A stretch of DNA of 64,000 nt, taken from positions 62,001-126,000 of the forward strand of contig RBZT01000721.1 of assembly GCA_003693705.1 (NCBI GenBank), read 5' to 3'. This DNA is from Polymyxa betae. Lineage: Eukaryota; Endomyxa; Phytomyxea; Plasmodiophorida; Plasmodiophoridae. Made by a program: the position numbers and the translations under genes. The notes under the pieces are model-generated. The model was not told the DNA's origin and searched no databases. It worked only from the letters and a program-made list of their open reading frames with translations. Position 1 is the stretch's first letter; each line of letters opens with the position of its first letter. Below are positions 54,850-64,000 of the stretch, piece after piece.

Positions 54850-56434
54850 CTAGAAATATATTCTGATACTACCAGCGATCGACATCTCTTGAAATTCGAA
54901 CCCAGACTGGCGCGCATAGTCCATCACCGCTGGTCGTACCTTTCCGTAGCCCGAATAGGAATGCCGGCCCACGCCTGTGATCACATCCAACCAACGACTT
55001 TGCCGACTCTGGCCTTGTCTCCGTCCGAATTCTGAGCACAGTCGAGACAGCTCTTTGTGAACTCGATCCAGGGCTTCGTCAGGATGTAAACCATGAACAT
55101 CGATGACATGACCTGACAATTGTCAACACAAACTCGGGAACGGATTGTTCAGCAACCTTGACGTTTCGGCGCTTTCAAATGACGATTTCTAGATTCAAAT
55201 ATCTGACCAGACGCCTCCTGGTGAAGCTGTTCCATCAAATTGTGATGATAACGACCTTTTCGTGACATTTCTTTCGCCAGCGCCCCATCACCTACAGAAA
55301 GCGTCACTCTCGAGCCATGTCGTATCTGTTTAGCACAAAGACCTCTCATGAAGGCTGCGGTTGCCGCAGTAAAGTAGGCATTCCGCTGCCTGGCATGTTC
55401 CATAGCAGCGTCACGCTGCTCCATGTACACATTGTTGATAGAGGCACCGGTTGAAACAATAGGTGTGGACGTTGGCAACGGATTCTACAACCACGTTAGA
55501 ACCGGCCGTCCTGATCCAAAAACTATTATTACAGCAACAGGGCGAGACGGCGTGCGTAGGGGTGGAGCCTTCAGAGGAGCTGCTTTTGGTTCAGACGCCT
55601 CGTTCGACGGCGGGCCGAAACGTGCCCGAAGGATCCCTTCCGTAACCGACGCCAGATTCTTGCCAGCCGTCCTAAAACGTTTTTAAGGCCAGAATTTGTA
55701 AAAGCTGTATTGGAAACCTAAAGCATTCCTCGACAACGTTCGCGTTAACATGCGACCATTGCCTTTGTAGGGATTCCAGTTTCATCTTGGCAACTAGATC
55801 AAAAGGTGCTGGTTGAGAGGGCCCGATCGGGGTTGGCAGCGTCTGCACTGGCTTTCTGTCTAGACAGACGGGGGATGATGGTTTGTTGGCCGTGCTGGTG
55901 ACCCGATCGAGTTCGTGAAGAAAGTTGCAGTCCGATCCACGAGCGCAATGACCTTTCAGCCAGAACGAGCAAATGGCGCTGCGATCGGTACGAGAATGCA
56001 AAAACTGGCAGTTTGCGATCAAGCAATGGCCGTTAAGGAAATATTTGCAGACGGGTTTCGAGGCAGGTTTCTGCTCGGGCTTTGGCGTTTGATCGGTATC
56101 AGAATCTGTCTCTCCAAGTGATAACAGCCTCTCCACACACACCATAAGATCGCTATTATGAGCGATTAGGAAGGATTCCAAGCTGGTCATTCGAATCAGG
56201 CCGAATTCAACAAAGCACGATAAAGCACCTTGCTCGGCTGAATTCAGGGAAGATATTGGCGAGCATTGAGACCATATCAGCATGGGCTGGAGCTGCAGCA
56301 GGCGTCTGGGCGCTCAATTCGGCGGTTTGCTGCTGCCAGAAGCAACCATCGTCGCTATCGCTGCCACCGCCATCATCCAGTTGCGCCGAAGTCTGCCACG
56401 ACGGGCAGAAATCCTTCGCGTCCGGATTCATCAT
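54850..56434 (-). CDS. PAM2-CUE-CCCH-DUF1771-Smr protein
   Basis: Minus strand. The N-terminus MNPDAKDFCPSW is a PAM2-like motif that binds the MLLE domain of poly(A)-binding protein. A CUE-type ubiquitin-binding helix set follows (VSMLANIFPEFSRA / LESFLIAHNSDLMVCVERLL), then two CCCH zinc fingers (CKYFLNGHCLIANCQFLH; CSFWLKGHCARGSDCNFLH). After a linker comes DUF1771 (EQRDAAMEHARQRNAYFTAA; YHHNLMEQLHQEASGQIFES) and a C-terminal Smr nuclease-like domain (VIDVHGLHPDEALDRVHKEL; WLDVITGVGRHSYSGYGKVR). The layout resembles plant CID5/6/7 and animal N4BP2, which act in translation-coupled mRNA decay and ribosome-collision responses; two CCCH fingers are extra. The intron between 55440 and 55560 is not firmly placed. 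Confidence 0.85.
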
Positions 56435-56747
56435 GATCGGCGTCAGCGAAAGCAGTGACCGGGATCCGGGTCTTGTCTATTGAAGTGGATATCTCAGCGC
56501 AAATTTCAGTCACGGTTGGTTCATGCGGGACCCGGACGCTTCACACTGTCCAATCACAGATACAATCTTGTATCAACTTTACAGTTTTCTATCTCGTCTT
56601 TGCTGCTCTGATAGATACGCACTGAAGCAGCGTCCTAAATCTTTCAAACTAAATAGGTCTTTCCCTTATTCGGATTGTTGATAGAAGGCATAAACACGGC
56701 GACGGAGTTCGCAATTTCTGTGAAGCTAAACTTCGTCATATCGCTCG

Positions 56748-57684
56748 ATGTCTGGCCGCAGCTATCTTGGTACGAAATCGTATCATCCAGCGCGGCAGAA
56801 GAACCAGGCCAAAGTCTGGCAGGCCGAGCAAGCCCTCCAGCTGAGTTCGCAACACGAGGCCGAACGTCGGTCTGCGCTGGAAAAAGAGCGGCGTGCTCTG
56901 GAATCCGCCTCGAATGATGCTGAGCTGACTCGCGAAAGCGTCTCTTTTCTATATCGTGCTCCACCGGGGTCGTATAATTCAGTTTTATTATTTTTAATTT
57001 CATTTATTATTGTTTATTTAGGTATTTTCGGGATAAAGAAGCGGAAGAGAGGGCCGATCAGCAGCGAAAAATGAAAGACCCGTCACTACTGACTCTGAAA
57101 GACAAATTTCCAGAGATTAGTGAGTCCTCATTCTGTCAGCTCAATGGCCTATTCGAAACCGATCATTAGAAAATGCACCAATGGTGTCTGACGTGGCCAA
57201 ATCTATGGACCTTCGCGTTAACATGCTGGGAAAGGTTCTTCGAAATGTTCAATGCACGAAATGCCAAGTTTGGGGGCATAAATCCGGCGATCGAGATTGC
57301 CCTCTGAAGGACGTCCTGCTTCCAGCCGATATCGAACGTCGCGATCGTGAAGATCCGATCCGCGCTTTTCAGACGGCGACTTTGAAGAACGATTCGGCGA
57401 GCGGCCTCGTGCTAAAAGAAGAGATTGTGATTCGCGGCGGCGGCGATGCCAGCTGCCAAAATCAGCAGCTGCTGGCGCCGGGCTCTGATGAGGACGACGT
57501 CCACAAGGATGACGACTCCGACCCGGAGATGTCGTTTCTGAGGCAGCTGACGCCCGAGCAGAGGGCAGCGCTGCTGAAGAAACTGACTAAAGATAAGAAG
57601 CGGAAACGGAAGAGGCACAGGTCGTCGTCGGCTTCTAAGCACAAACGAAGGCGATCGAATACCCCAGAGAAGGACTCTCGCTGA
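56748..57684 (+). CDS. CIR1: CIR1-like splicing/corepressor protein
   Basis: Homologue of human CIR1 (CBF1-interacting corepressor), which also associates with the spliceosome. Three exons. The CIR N-terminal domain reads GTKSYHPARQKNQAKVWQAE, then FLYRAPPG at the junction. The middle exon (YFRDKEAEERADQQRKMKD) is charged. The last exon has RVNMLGKVLRNVQCTKCQVW, GHKSGDRDCPLKD, the CCHC zinc-knuckle region of CIR1. The C-terminal tail is Lys/Arg/Ser-rich (KKLTKDKKRKRKRHRSSSAS), typical of RS-like splicing proteins. It is divergent to the PAM2-CUE-Smr gene across 313 bp, likely a bidirectional promoter. Confidence 0.85.
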
Positions 57685-58078
57685 ACTTCATTTGGTGTCA
57701 GTATCCGAATCTTCTGTATTTATTCAGCCTATTATGTTTATATTTGAGCACTCCGAGGATAGTCTGCGATCTTGTATTGTTTGTTTAGAATAATTTGATA
57801 AGAAAAGCTTCCTCTTCTATATTCAGAAACCATAAAGCATACTCGCTTCAAGTATCATACTTGCTGAGGCAACAATCGAGTCGTCGGTATTTCTCTGTAT
57901 GGAGGCTCGTCTCTACCTATGAAGTTTTTAGTTCGAGGTTTCGTGTAACATTACAATCTGCATTGATGCGCTCTACGGACCCCATTGAGTTCTGTTACAT
58001 GGTCGTGAGCGGAGCCTTGTTAAGGACAATCACATTCCATTGTCTCATTGTTAATCTGGGCTTGACAAAGTCGTCATC
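57685..58078. other. Intergenic region between CIR1 and CLF1
   Basis: About 390 bp. A 95-codon plus frame (57795-58082) runs into the CLF1 start and shows no domain. Nothing further seen. Confidence 0.4.
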
Positions 58079-60691
58079 ATGATGGAGAGCGGCGCGACAG
58101 CGCGTCCTCGCAAGGACACCGTCAAAAACAAGGCGGCGGCCCCGGTCCAGATCACGGCCGAGCAGATCCTTCGCGAGGCAATGGAACGCCAGGACGTGCA
58201 GCTTAAGGCGCCCGAACAGAAAATCACCGATGTTGATGAGCTGCTGCATTATCGTATTCGTAAACGAAAAGAATTCGAAGACGTTCTTCGCCGACAACGT
58301 CACAATATCGGCGTCTGGGTGAGATATGCGACTTGGGAGGCGTCGCAGCTCGAGTTCGAGCGCGCCCGATCTGTGTTCGAACGCGCTCTGGACGTCGATT
58401 ACAGGAACGCCAGCCTGTGGCTGAAATATGCCGAGATGGAGATGAAGAATCGCTTCGTTAATCATGCTCGGAATATCTGGGACCGGGCCGTCACATTGAT
58501 GCCTCGAGTCGATCAATTCTGGTTTAAATACACCCATATGGAAGAGGTATGGCTGCTATATTCCTGTATTGTTTTCTTCTTTCCACATTTTGTTTCGAAA
58601 CGTGTTTTTGCTTATTTGTTGTGTTCAAGATTCACTTAACAAGTTGAAGACATTTTGGTAAAGATTAAAACTTTCTTGTTTTCTTGTTTCTTCATGCTGC
58701 TTTTCTCAACGTTTTTTATGCTGTTATTGCTGTCTTGAATCTTATTGATAGCTGTTTGTAATCAGATGTTGGGTAATATCGCCAATGCACGAATAATCTT
58801 CGAGCGATGGATGGCATGGGCGCCCGCCAAGAATGCCTGGTCGTCATATATCCATATGGAGATGCGTCATCGTCGTGATGACGATAAGATACTGGAACGT
58901 TGTCGGGACATCTACGAACGATTCATCGTCTGTCATCCGATTATCGAGTCGTATCTATCGTATGCGAAATTCGAAGATAAACATGGCGATCGTCATCTGG
59001 CGAGGGCAGTCTTTGAGGTAATTTTTTGGGTTGGTCATGGGCTGGTGCGGCTGATAACGCTGTTTACTTTCAGCGATGTTCGAACGATCTCGGCGACGAC
59101 TGTTTAACGGAAGAGTTTATTTTGGCTTTCACAAATTTCGAGCTGTCGTTGCATGAAATCGAACGCACTCGCGCCATCTACAAATACGCTTTGGAGCGTT
59201 TGCCCAAATCGCAGGCGCACGAAATCTATCAGAAATTTACGAATTTCGAGAAGCAATATGGAAATTGCGAGGGTACTTTTTCATTCGATTTCTGTTTCGG
59301 GCACTTTGTGATTTGAGGAAAGGTATCGAAGACGTGATCATCAGTAAACGACGCTCGCAATACGAGAACGAAGTCGCTGAAAACCCGCATAATTATGACA
59401 GCTGGTTTGATTATATCAAGCTCGAGCTGGCCCAGGAGAACCCTGACCGTATAAGAGAGGTGTTCGAGCGTGCTATTGGTAACGTGCCTTTGATTAAAGA
59501 GAAACAGTAAGCTGGGTTGTAATGCGGCTCTTAATGCGGTTAATGTTTGTTTTTTAGGTATTGGGGTAGATATATCTATTTATTCATTCAGTATGCGATT
59601 TTCGAAGAACTTAAAGCTGAAGATCTGGAAAGGGCCGAGCTCGTTTATCAAGCGGCCCTCCAAGTCGTCCCTCACAAAAAGTGATTCGCCGTTTGGTTTG
59701 TTTGCACAGAATGTTTCAATGTTTGCAATAGGTTCACATTCGCCAAGATCTGGATTCTGTTTGCAGAATTTCTGATCAGACAGCTGAAATTGAAGGAGGC
59801 GAGATCGGTGCTTGGGCAGGCGCTGGGTCGATGTTCTAAAGAGAAGCTGTATAAATATTACATTGAACTGGAAATGCAGCTCGGAGACGTCGATAGATGT
59901 CGTGTTCTCTACGAGAAATATTTACTGTAAATTTTATTTTGAAAAATGTTATTAACAATCTAATTGATGGCTTGTAGAGCTTATCCCGAGAACTGCCATG
60001 CTTGGTCGAAATTCGCTCAGCTGGAGAAGACTCTACAAGAATTCGGTATGGTTCAATCGTAGATAGATAATCATGTTATTCTGATCTGGCGGTCTTTAGA
60101 TCGTGCCAGGGCGATCTTTGAACTGGCTATGGCACAACCTGTTCTGGATATGCCCGAATTACTGTGGAAGGCGTATATCGATTTCGAAGTCGGACAGAAA
60201 CTGTACGATCGCGCTCGCGATCTGTATGAACGACTGTTACAGAAGACCAAACATGTCAAAGTAAAGTTTATTTCGAGTATCACAGACTTTTTTATAAGAG
60301 ACTCTACCAGGTCTGGATCAGTAATGCTCAGTTCGAAGCGTCTATTAGAGAAGTGGAGAACGCCCGAAGCGTTTTTGAGAGAGGCAACCAGTATCTGAAG
60401 CAGAGCGGCACCAGCGATGAACGTGTTCAGCTGCTGGAGGCATGGCGCGATTTCGAGCGGCATTATGGCGATGCAGCCGCCCAAAAGAAGGTGGACGATT
60501 TGATGCCTCGGCGTCTGAAGAAGCGACAATTAATGATGAACGACGACGGGACCGATGCCGGCTGGGAAGAATACTACGATTATGAATTCCCCGATGATAA
60601 GAAGGGCGCCGCTAATATCGCCTTGCTGGAGCGTGCTCGTCAATGGAAAAAGCAGAAAATGGTTGAATCAACGGGCAACACACAACCATGA
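58079..60691 (+). CDS. CLF1: CLF1 / Crooked neck, HAT-repeat spliceosome protein
   Basis: NineTeen-complex scaffold required for spliceosome assembly and activation. The N-terminus [20 protein letters not shown] and [20 protein letters not shown] is diagnostic. HAT repeats run throughout: [51 protein letters not shown] / [78 protein letters not shown] and [20 protein letters not shown]. The C-terminus has [34 protein letters not shown], as in the family. About eight introns; the first (58547-58765, 219 nt, T-rich) is the longest I could define in the window. The two Met codons at 58079 and 58082 are alternatives. Confidence 0.95.
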
Positions 60692-62017
60692 TAAATCTAA
60701 ACTAATTGTCGAACATTCTGACAACGTGCTTCCAGTAGACTGTTATTGTGAATCTCATTTCCGAGTAAATAGCGATTTTGTGATCAATCGCCTGCCCTTC
60801 CACTCTGCCGTACCTCTCTAGAATGTCAGTCCAACCCGCAAAAAAGCAGAAAGTTTCGGCTTCGGTCATGTCAACGAGACTGTGCAGCGTCTTCAAGGAA
60901 GGCAGGCCTCATTGAGACAGCAATCTCTGGAAACTGAAGGACGTATCGATCGGATGAAAATATGGCGTTTGCTGAGGTCACTGAAAACGCCGAAACTGTT
61001 GACGATCGGACGATGTCATTTGCGATACTGCGATAATTTCGGAATTTATTGCATTGATGCTTGAAACCCTCTTAAAAGGGATTCTGTTGGATCAAGAGCT
61101 CTTCGTTGATCTCCGGAGCAGAACATCTGGACAAGCTATTAGCAGCTGTCGCAAAAATGCTCAGTACTTCAACACTACAGAAGAAAGTTCTAATCAGCAC
61201 CAGATACTAGAGAGAATACTCAGAGACATCAGATACACTAACAGACTCAAGAGACCCTATCCAGATAAGAGACACTATCGATGTAAGAGACGATAACAGA
61301 TGCAAAGAGACGCTATCGGGTGCAAGAGGAAAAGGTATCTCTATCTCATCTCTGCAGATTTACCGCTCTACACTGAGAAGAGACAGTAGACAAGACCAAC
61401 AGTCAGATCTAACTGTCAGGACCAACTATCAGATTTAACTTTACTTCATCCGTAGAGATCTGTAAGGTGGACTACAGAGGATCAGGAGATCTATACCTGA
61501 TCTAAGAGACTTTATCTCTGATCTATTTCTCACCTAAGATACTCTATTCTGATTTGAGTGAAGTTAGTTGTCTGTAGGGGTGCGGAGATGAGGGATTTTG
61601 TTGCCTCGTCTGTGGCCGACTTTAGCCTAAGGTCCGGAGAATGTTTCTGGTTGGCTGTCTTCTCAGCAACTGCCATTGGCCATTGGTGTTACAGCCTCGG
61701 GGCAACCAGATATCGATGTTTTTTGGCCTAGCTCCTCCTACTCTAACCGAATACTTAGGAATGATTTGACTGGGAGAAGAATGCAAAATGTGTATTGAAT
61801 AGATATCGTCGATAAGGGAAAGGAAATTACATTTTCTCAATAAATTTACCCATCACTTTTGTCAATCTTCAGGACTGAGTCACAGTGCTCAGGAGATCCG
61901 GGGGCCGCGCCTCCCCCAGTGCTCCCAACATTTTTTGAAAAAACCACTTATCTTATTTCACAGAGAGTTAAGTTGTTCGTTGGTCGAGGTTCGAGGTTTG
62001 ATTTCACACAGACAGGA
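60692..62017. other. Repeat-rich region with possible gene remnants
   Basis: About 1.3 kb. From 60823 a plus-strand start MSVQPAKKQKVSASV and nearby open frame NETVQRLQGRQASLRQQSLE could be the 5' part of a gene (coiled-coil), but no continuation is found; a further frame at 61054-61160 (LLKGILLDQELFVDLRSRT) is also isolated. From about 61190 to 61560 the sequence is an imperfect repetition of AAGAGAC...CTATC words (see repeat entry). Confidence 0.4.
61200..61560. repeat. Degenerate short-period repeat region
   Basis: A stretch of diverged units containing AGAGAC, CTATC and GAT words (for example AAGAGACACTATCGATGT, AAAGAGACGCTATCGGGTGC, then CTATCAGATTTAACTTTACT). No unit is exactly conserved, so period and copy number are uncertain. 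No coding frame is supported. Confidence 0.45.
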
Positions 62018-62020
62018 TGG

Positions 62021-62269
62021 TGTCAAAACCGAACGACAATCAGATAAGGTTAGACGGGAGCGCAAGGACTGGGACTATAACAGGAGTAGGGTTTGGGACA
62101 GGAACAAGGGGAAGTCTTTCTTTATTAGCAGATTCCAGTCACACACTGGGTAAATAAACTATCGAGATGGGCTTCGTTTCCTCCTCTACTGTTACTGGGC
62201 CGCTCCATCGGGGCACCGAATCGTGCGTTCCAGTCTAACCTTATCTGATAGTCGTTCGGTTCTTGACAG
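62021..62269. repeat. Inverted repeat of about 45 bp arms, MITE-like
   Basis: The left arm (about 62021-62063: TGTCAAAACCGAACGACAAT, CAGATAAGGTTAGACGGGAG) is the near-perfect reverse complement of the right arm (about 62225-62269: TCCAGTCTAACCTTATCTGA, TAGTCGTTCGGTTCTTGACA). The arms enclose about 160 bp. A hairpin or terminal inverted repeats of a small non-autonomous element would explain it; flanking target-site duplications were not evident. Confidence 0.7.
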
Positions 62270-62537
62270 ATGGCGGCAATGCAATGCAACATTTGCGACA
62301 AAGTGTTTTCTCGCTCGCATAATCTCAAACGTCACATTTCTCAACAGCATCAAAGAGATGCTGAGCAACCAAACATTCTATGCCCTTTTTGTGATAGAAT
62401 CTATACAGATCAGCGTACGCTAGACGGCCATATTGCAGAAAAGCAACTCTCAGGAACAACATGAACGTGATGAAGGCAACTTCCATTGTGAGGAATGTGA
62501 AGACCATGTATTCAAAAAAGCCGAAGACCTTTCCTAA
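62270..62537 (+). pseudogene. C2H2 zinc-finger fragment with frameshift
   Basis: From ATG 62270 the frame gives one intact C2H2 finger (CNICDKVFSRSHNLKRHISQ then QH) and the start of a second (CPFCDRIYTDQRTLDGHIAE). The second histidine pair is lost when the frame runs into a stop at about 62461. In the +1 frame from about 62450 the sequence continues EQHERDEGNFHCEECEDHVF, completing that finger and opening a third (CEEC), then stops at 62537. No intron of usual size fits. So this is probably a decayed or captured zinc-finger gene, or an error-containing stretch. Its start overlaps the right arm of the inverted repeat. Confidence 0.6.
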
Positions 62538-63196
62538 ATAGTATGCCCTTTTATATAGTTAATCCGGTTTGATTATGTCGCTGAATCGTTAATAAGGGTC
62601 ATGGCGTTAACTCCGTTATAAATTTAGAGTTTAAGTTAGAAGGTATGCTGCGAAACTATATCGGATCTATCGAAAAAGCCCAATATGCCCAGGTCCGAGG
62701 GAGAGAATCCTTGAAAAACAATGCTGTTTTGATAATTTTCGTTTGTCGTCGCTCTGCTGAATCTCGACATCATAAGGAGAGCAGAACCGAACGTTTGATA
62801 ACTGCACTGTGCGCCCGAGCGCTCGCCTCTGCCCAATTATGGCGATAACGACGATAGAGGAACGGGATGCCGTGGCGGTCTGAGCCTACAATTGTTCTGG
62901 CAGTTGGTCAAGATGAATGCCAAAGACATTCTGATTAACACTTTATTGTATAGGAATAAAGTATCATACGAACTGTTAGTCGGCTTATGGTATCAGAGAT
63001 TCTCCTCTTCATGCTTTGTATCTAGATTGCTTTCTCACTCACAAACAAATATTAATCAACTCCTGCATGTCTGATTCGCTCTTGAAGTATTTTATGAAAT
63101 ATTTTTTGGGTTTTGATACTGTCAGATTGCTGCAATCACAGCTTGATCATTCGATGGCGATTTGAATGCTGGACAAAAGTCACGAGCTGATCTGCC
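62538..63196. other. No supportable gene
   Basis: About 660 bp with short frames on both strands (for example a plus frame 62892-63074) and no domain. Likely decayed or intergenic. Confidence 0.35.
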
Positions 63197-63559
63197 CTAG
63201 TCTGAACCTGAATCAGGCCGATTGCCTGAATCGACGTCCGGCTCCTTGTAGTGATGGTAATTGGACTCATGTCGATGCAAAATCAGTGCTAGCTTAAGAT
63301 CTTTATTGAACATGGGAATTTCAAATACAGGGTGATTCGACCGCCAGAGCCTGGGGAATCGGTAGTGGGCCGTAGGCGATCGGATCCAAGGGGTCCCGAT
63401 CTGGGACAAGCGACTATCGCAGGACAACAAGCTATGATATCGATGGGACGGTGCGAACCAAATCCTCCGTGCTACATATAGTCCGGATCGGTCTAACAAT
63501 CCGTTTTTGGCGATATTGAAAACAGAGTGAGGGCCCCGGCGACTGACTCCGTGGGCCAA
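63197..63559 (-). CDS. Unrecognised ORF with acidic C-terminus
   Basis: A minus-strand frame of 120 codons: AHGVSRRGPHSVFNIAKNGL, FAPSHRYHSLLSCDSRLSQI, YRFPRLWRSNHPVFEIPMFN and an acidic end (EPDVDSGNRPDSGSD). Arg/His/Pro-rich, no recognised domain. It lies beside a second minus-strand fragment (63800-64000) whose C-terminus is similarly acidic, so the two might be related or share origin. It may equally be chance in a repeat-rich region. Confidence 0.25.
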   Translation of the reverse strand: MAHGVSRRGPHSVFNIAKNGLLDRSGLYVARRIWFAPSHRYHSLLSCDSRLSQIGTPWIRSPTAHYRFPRLWRSNHPVFEIPMFNKDLKLALILHRHESNYHHYKEPDVDSGNRPDSGSD

Positions 63560-63825
63560 TTTGAATCCACAATTGTAGACGGAAAATTGACGAGGTCTCA
63601 GGAATCACCAGAAATAGAATTCTATAAAGAACGTCATGTATTCGTTTTCACCTGATTACAGATTGGACAGGCAGGACAGCCCAAGCTGTCGATTTTTGAT
63701 GAAATATTCCGAAAAAGTTGCATATCAACGAATGAAACAGACAATTTGATATAGTCGTATACCTAAATACGGCAGTATTATTTATAGTAATTTATTAATT
63801 AGACTCCGAATCGCCTGCCGATTCG

Positions 63826-64000
63826 TCCGAGTCACCGTCATTAGTGTCCGGTTTGGGGGGCGGTCGGTCGGACAGGCAGCTTCACGTCCGGATGTGCAGT
63901 GACCCAGGACTCAGCTGCTCAAATTCTGCCTGTGTCATGAATGTCTGCATATTCGGGTGGTGCTTGCTATCCAAGATTCGCTGGCGCCAGACGGCGAGAG
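63826..64000 (-). CDS. Partial gene running off the window edge
   Basis: Reading leftward from the window end on the minus strand: LAVWRQRILDSKHHPNMQTF, MTQAEFEQLSPG, then (in another frame, after a possible short intron or shift) RPPPKPDTNDGDSDESAGDS ending SN and a stop near 63800. The protein looks genuine but no family is recognised from this tail. The acidic, Ser-rich end resembles C-termini of nuclear proteins. Confidence 0.35.

Noticed and set aside
58547-58765. Long CLF1 intron as a host for a snoRNA
   Set aside because: No box C/D pair or H/ACA arrangement could be found; the sequence is T-rich and unstructured by eye.

Overview
This is a 64 kb piece of a compact, intron-rich nuclear genome of a unicellular eukaryote. 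Genes alternate freely between strands, many neighbours converge with less than 200 bp between stop codons, and most carry several tiny introns. Introns whose borders I could fix by family alignment are mostly 44-65 nt (three in prohibitin are exactly 49 nt) with GT-AG ends; one formin intron is GC-AG. No bacterial operons, CRISPR arrays or convincing tRNA genes were seen. Lineage is not settled. PE methyltransferase CHO2 is typical of fungi; an RRM-containing TRMT2A, CINP, CIR1 and a bubblegum-type acyl-CoA synthetase are commonly met in animals and their relatives; the TRF2/HOY1 PH-like domain is known mainly from plants and protists; short TTTAGGG-type blocks resemble plant or protist telomere repeats. 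A free-living or parasitic protist, perhaps near the base of fungi/animals or in another protist group, is the most I can say.

Layout. 0-5 kb: a C-terminal fragment of a possible small GTPase, serine palmitoyltransferase small subunit, prohibitin-1, PEX11 and a GYF-WW coiled-coil protein. 5-8.5 kb: a meiotic HORMA protein (Hop1/HORMAD type) convergent with DTWD1, a tRNA acp3U-transferase homologue with a changed DTW signature. 8.6-13 kb: a GC-rich patch with an unknown gene possibly fused to DTWD1, TRMT2A and an unknown protein. 14-21 kb: a formin, an RPEL-kelch protein and intronless ribonucleotide reductase R2, the last two GC-rich again. 21.5-28.6 kb: lipid genes (acyl-CoA synthetase and CHO2, convergent), then a tandem promoter duplication before a small basic protein. 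28.6-33 kb: poor in host genes, with a G-poor AT-rich stretch and a Helitron remnant. 33-44 kb: a SIW14-like phosphatase, a DDA1-like protein, mitochondrial ribosomal mS33, meiotic MSH4, an F-box protein, a TFIIIC small subunit, a CINP-like protein and small genes. 44-61 kb: eIF2A, a second F-box-like protein, a TRF2/HOY1-CXC protein, MCTS1, kinesin-1, a PAM2-CUE-CCCH-Smr protein, CIR1 and CLF1/Crooked neck. 61-64 kb: repeats, an inverted repeat, a frameshifted C2H2 fragment and a partial gene at the edge.

The genes are mostly housekeeping: sphingolipid, phosphatidylcholine and acyl-CoA metabolism; translation (eIF2A, MCTS1, mS33); tRNA modification (TRMT2A, DTWD1); splicing (CLF1, CIR1, perhaps the GYF-WW protein); actin and microtubule functions (formin, RPEL-kelch, kinesin-1). 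HORMA plus MSH4 argue that the organism has, or recently had, meiosis. The least ordinary observations are introns built on telomere-like repeats, the RPEL-kelch architecture, a recurrent GTAACG word across the GC-rich patches, and the DTWD1 changes.
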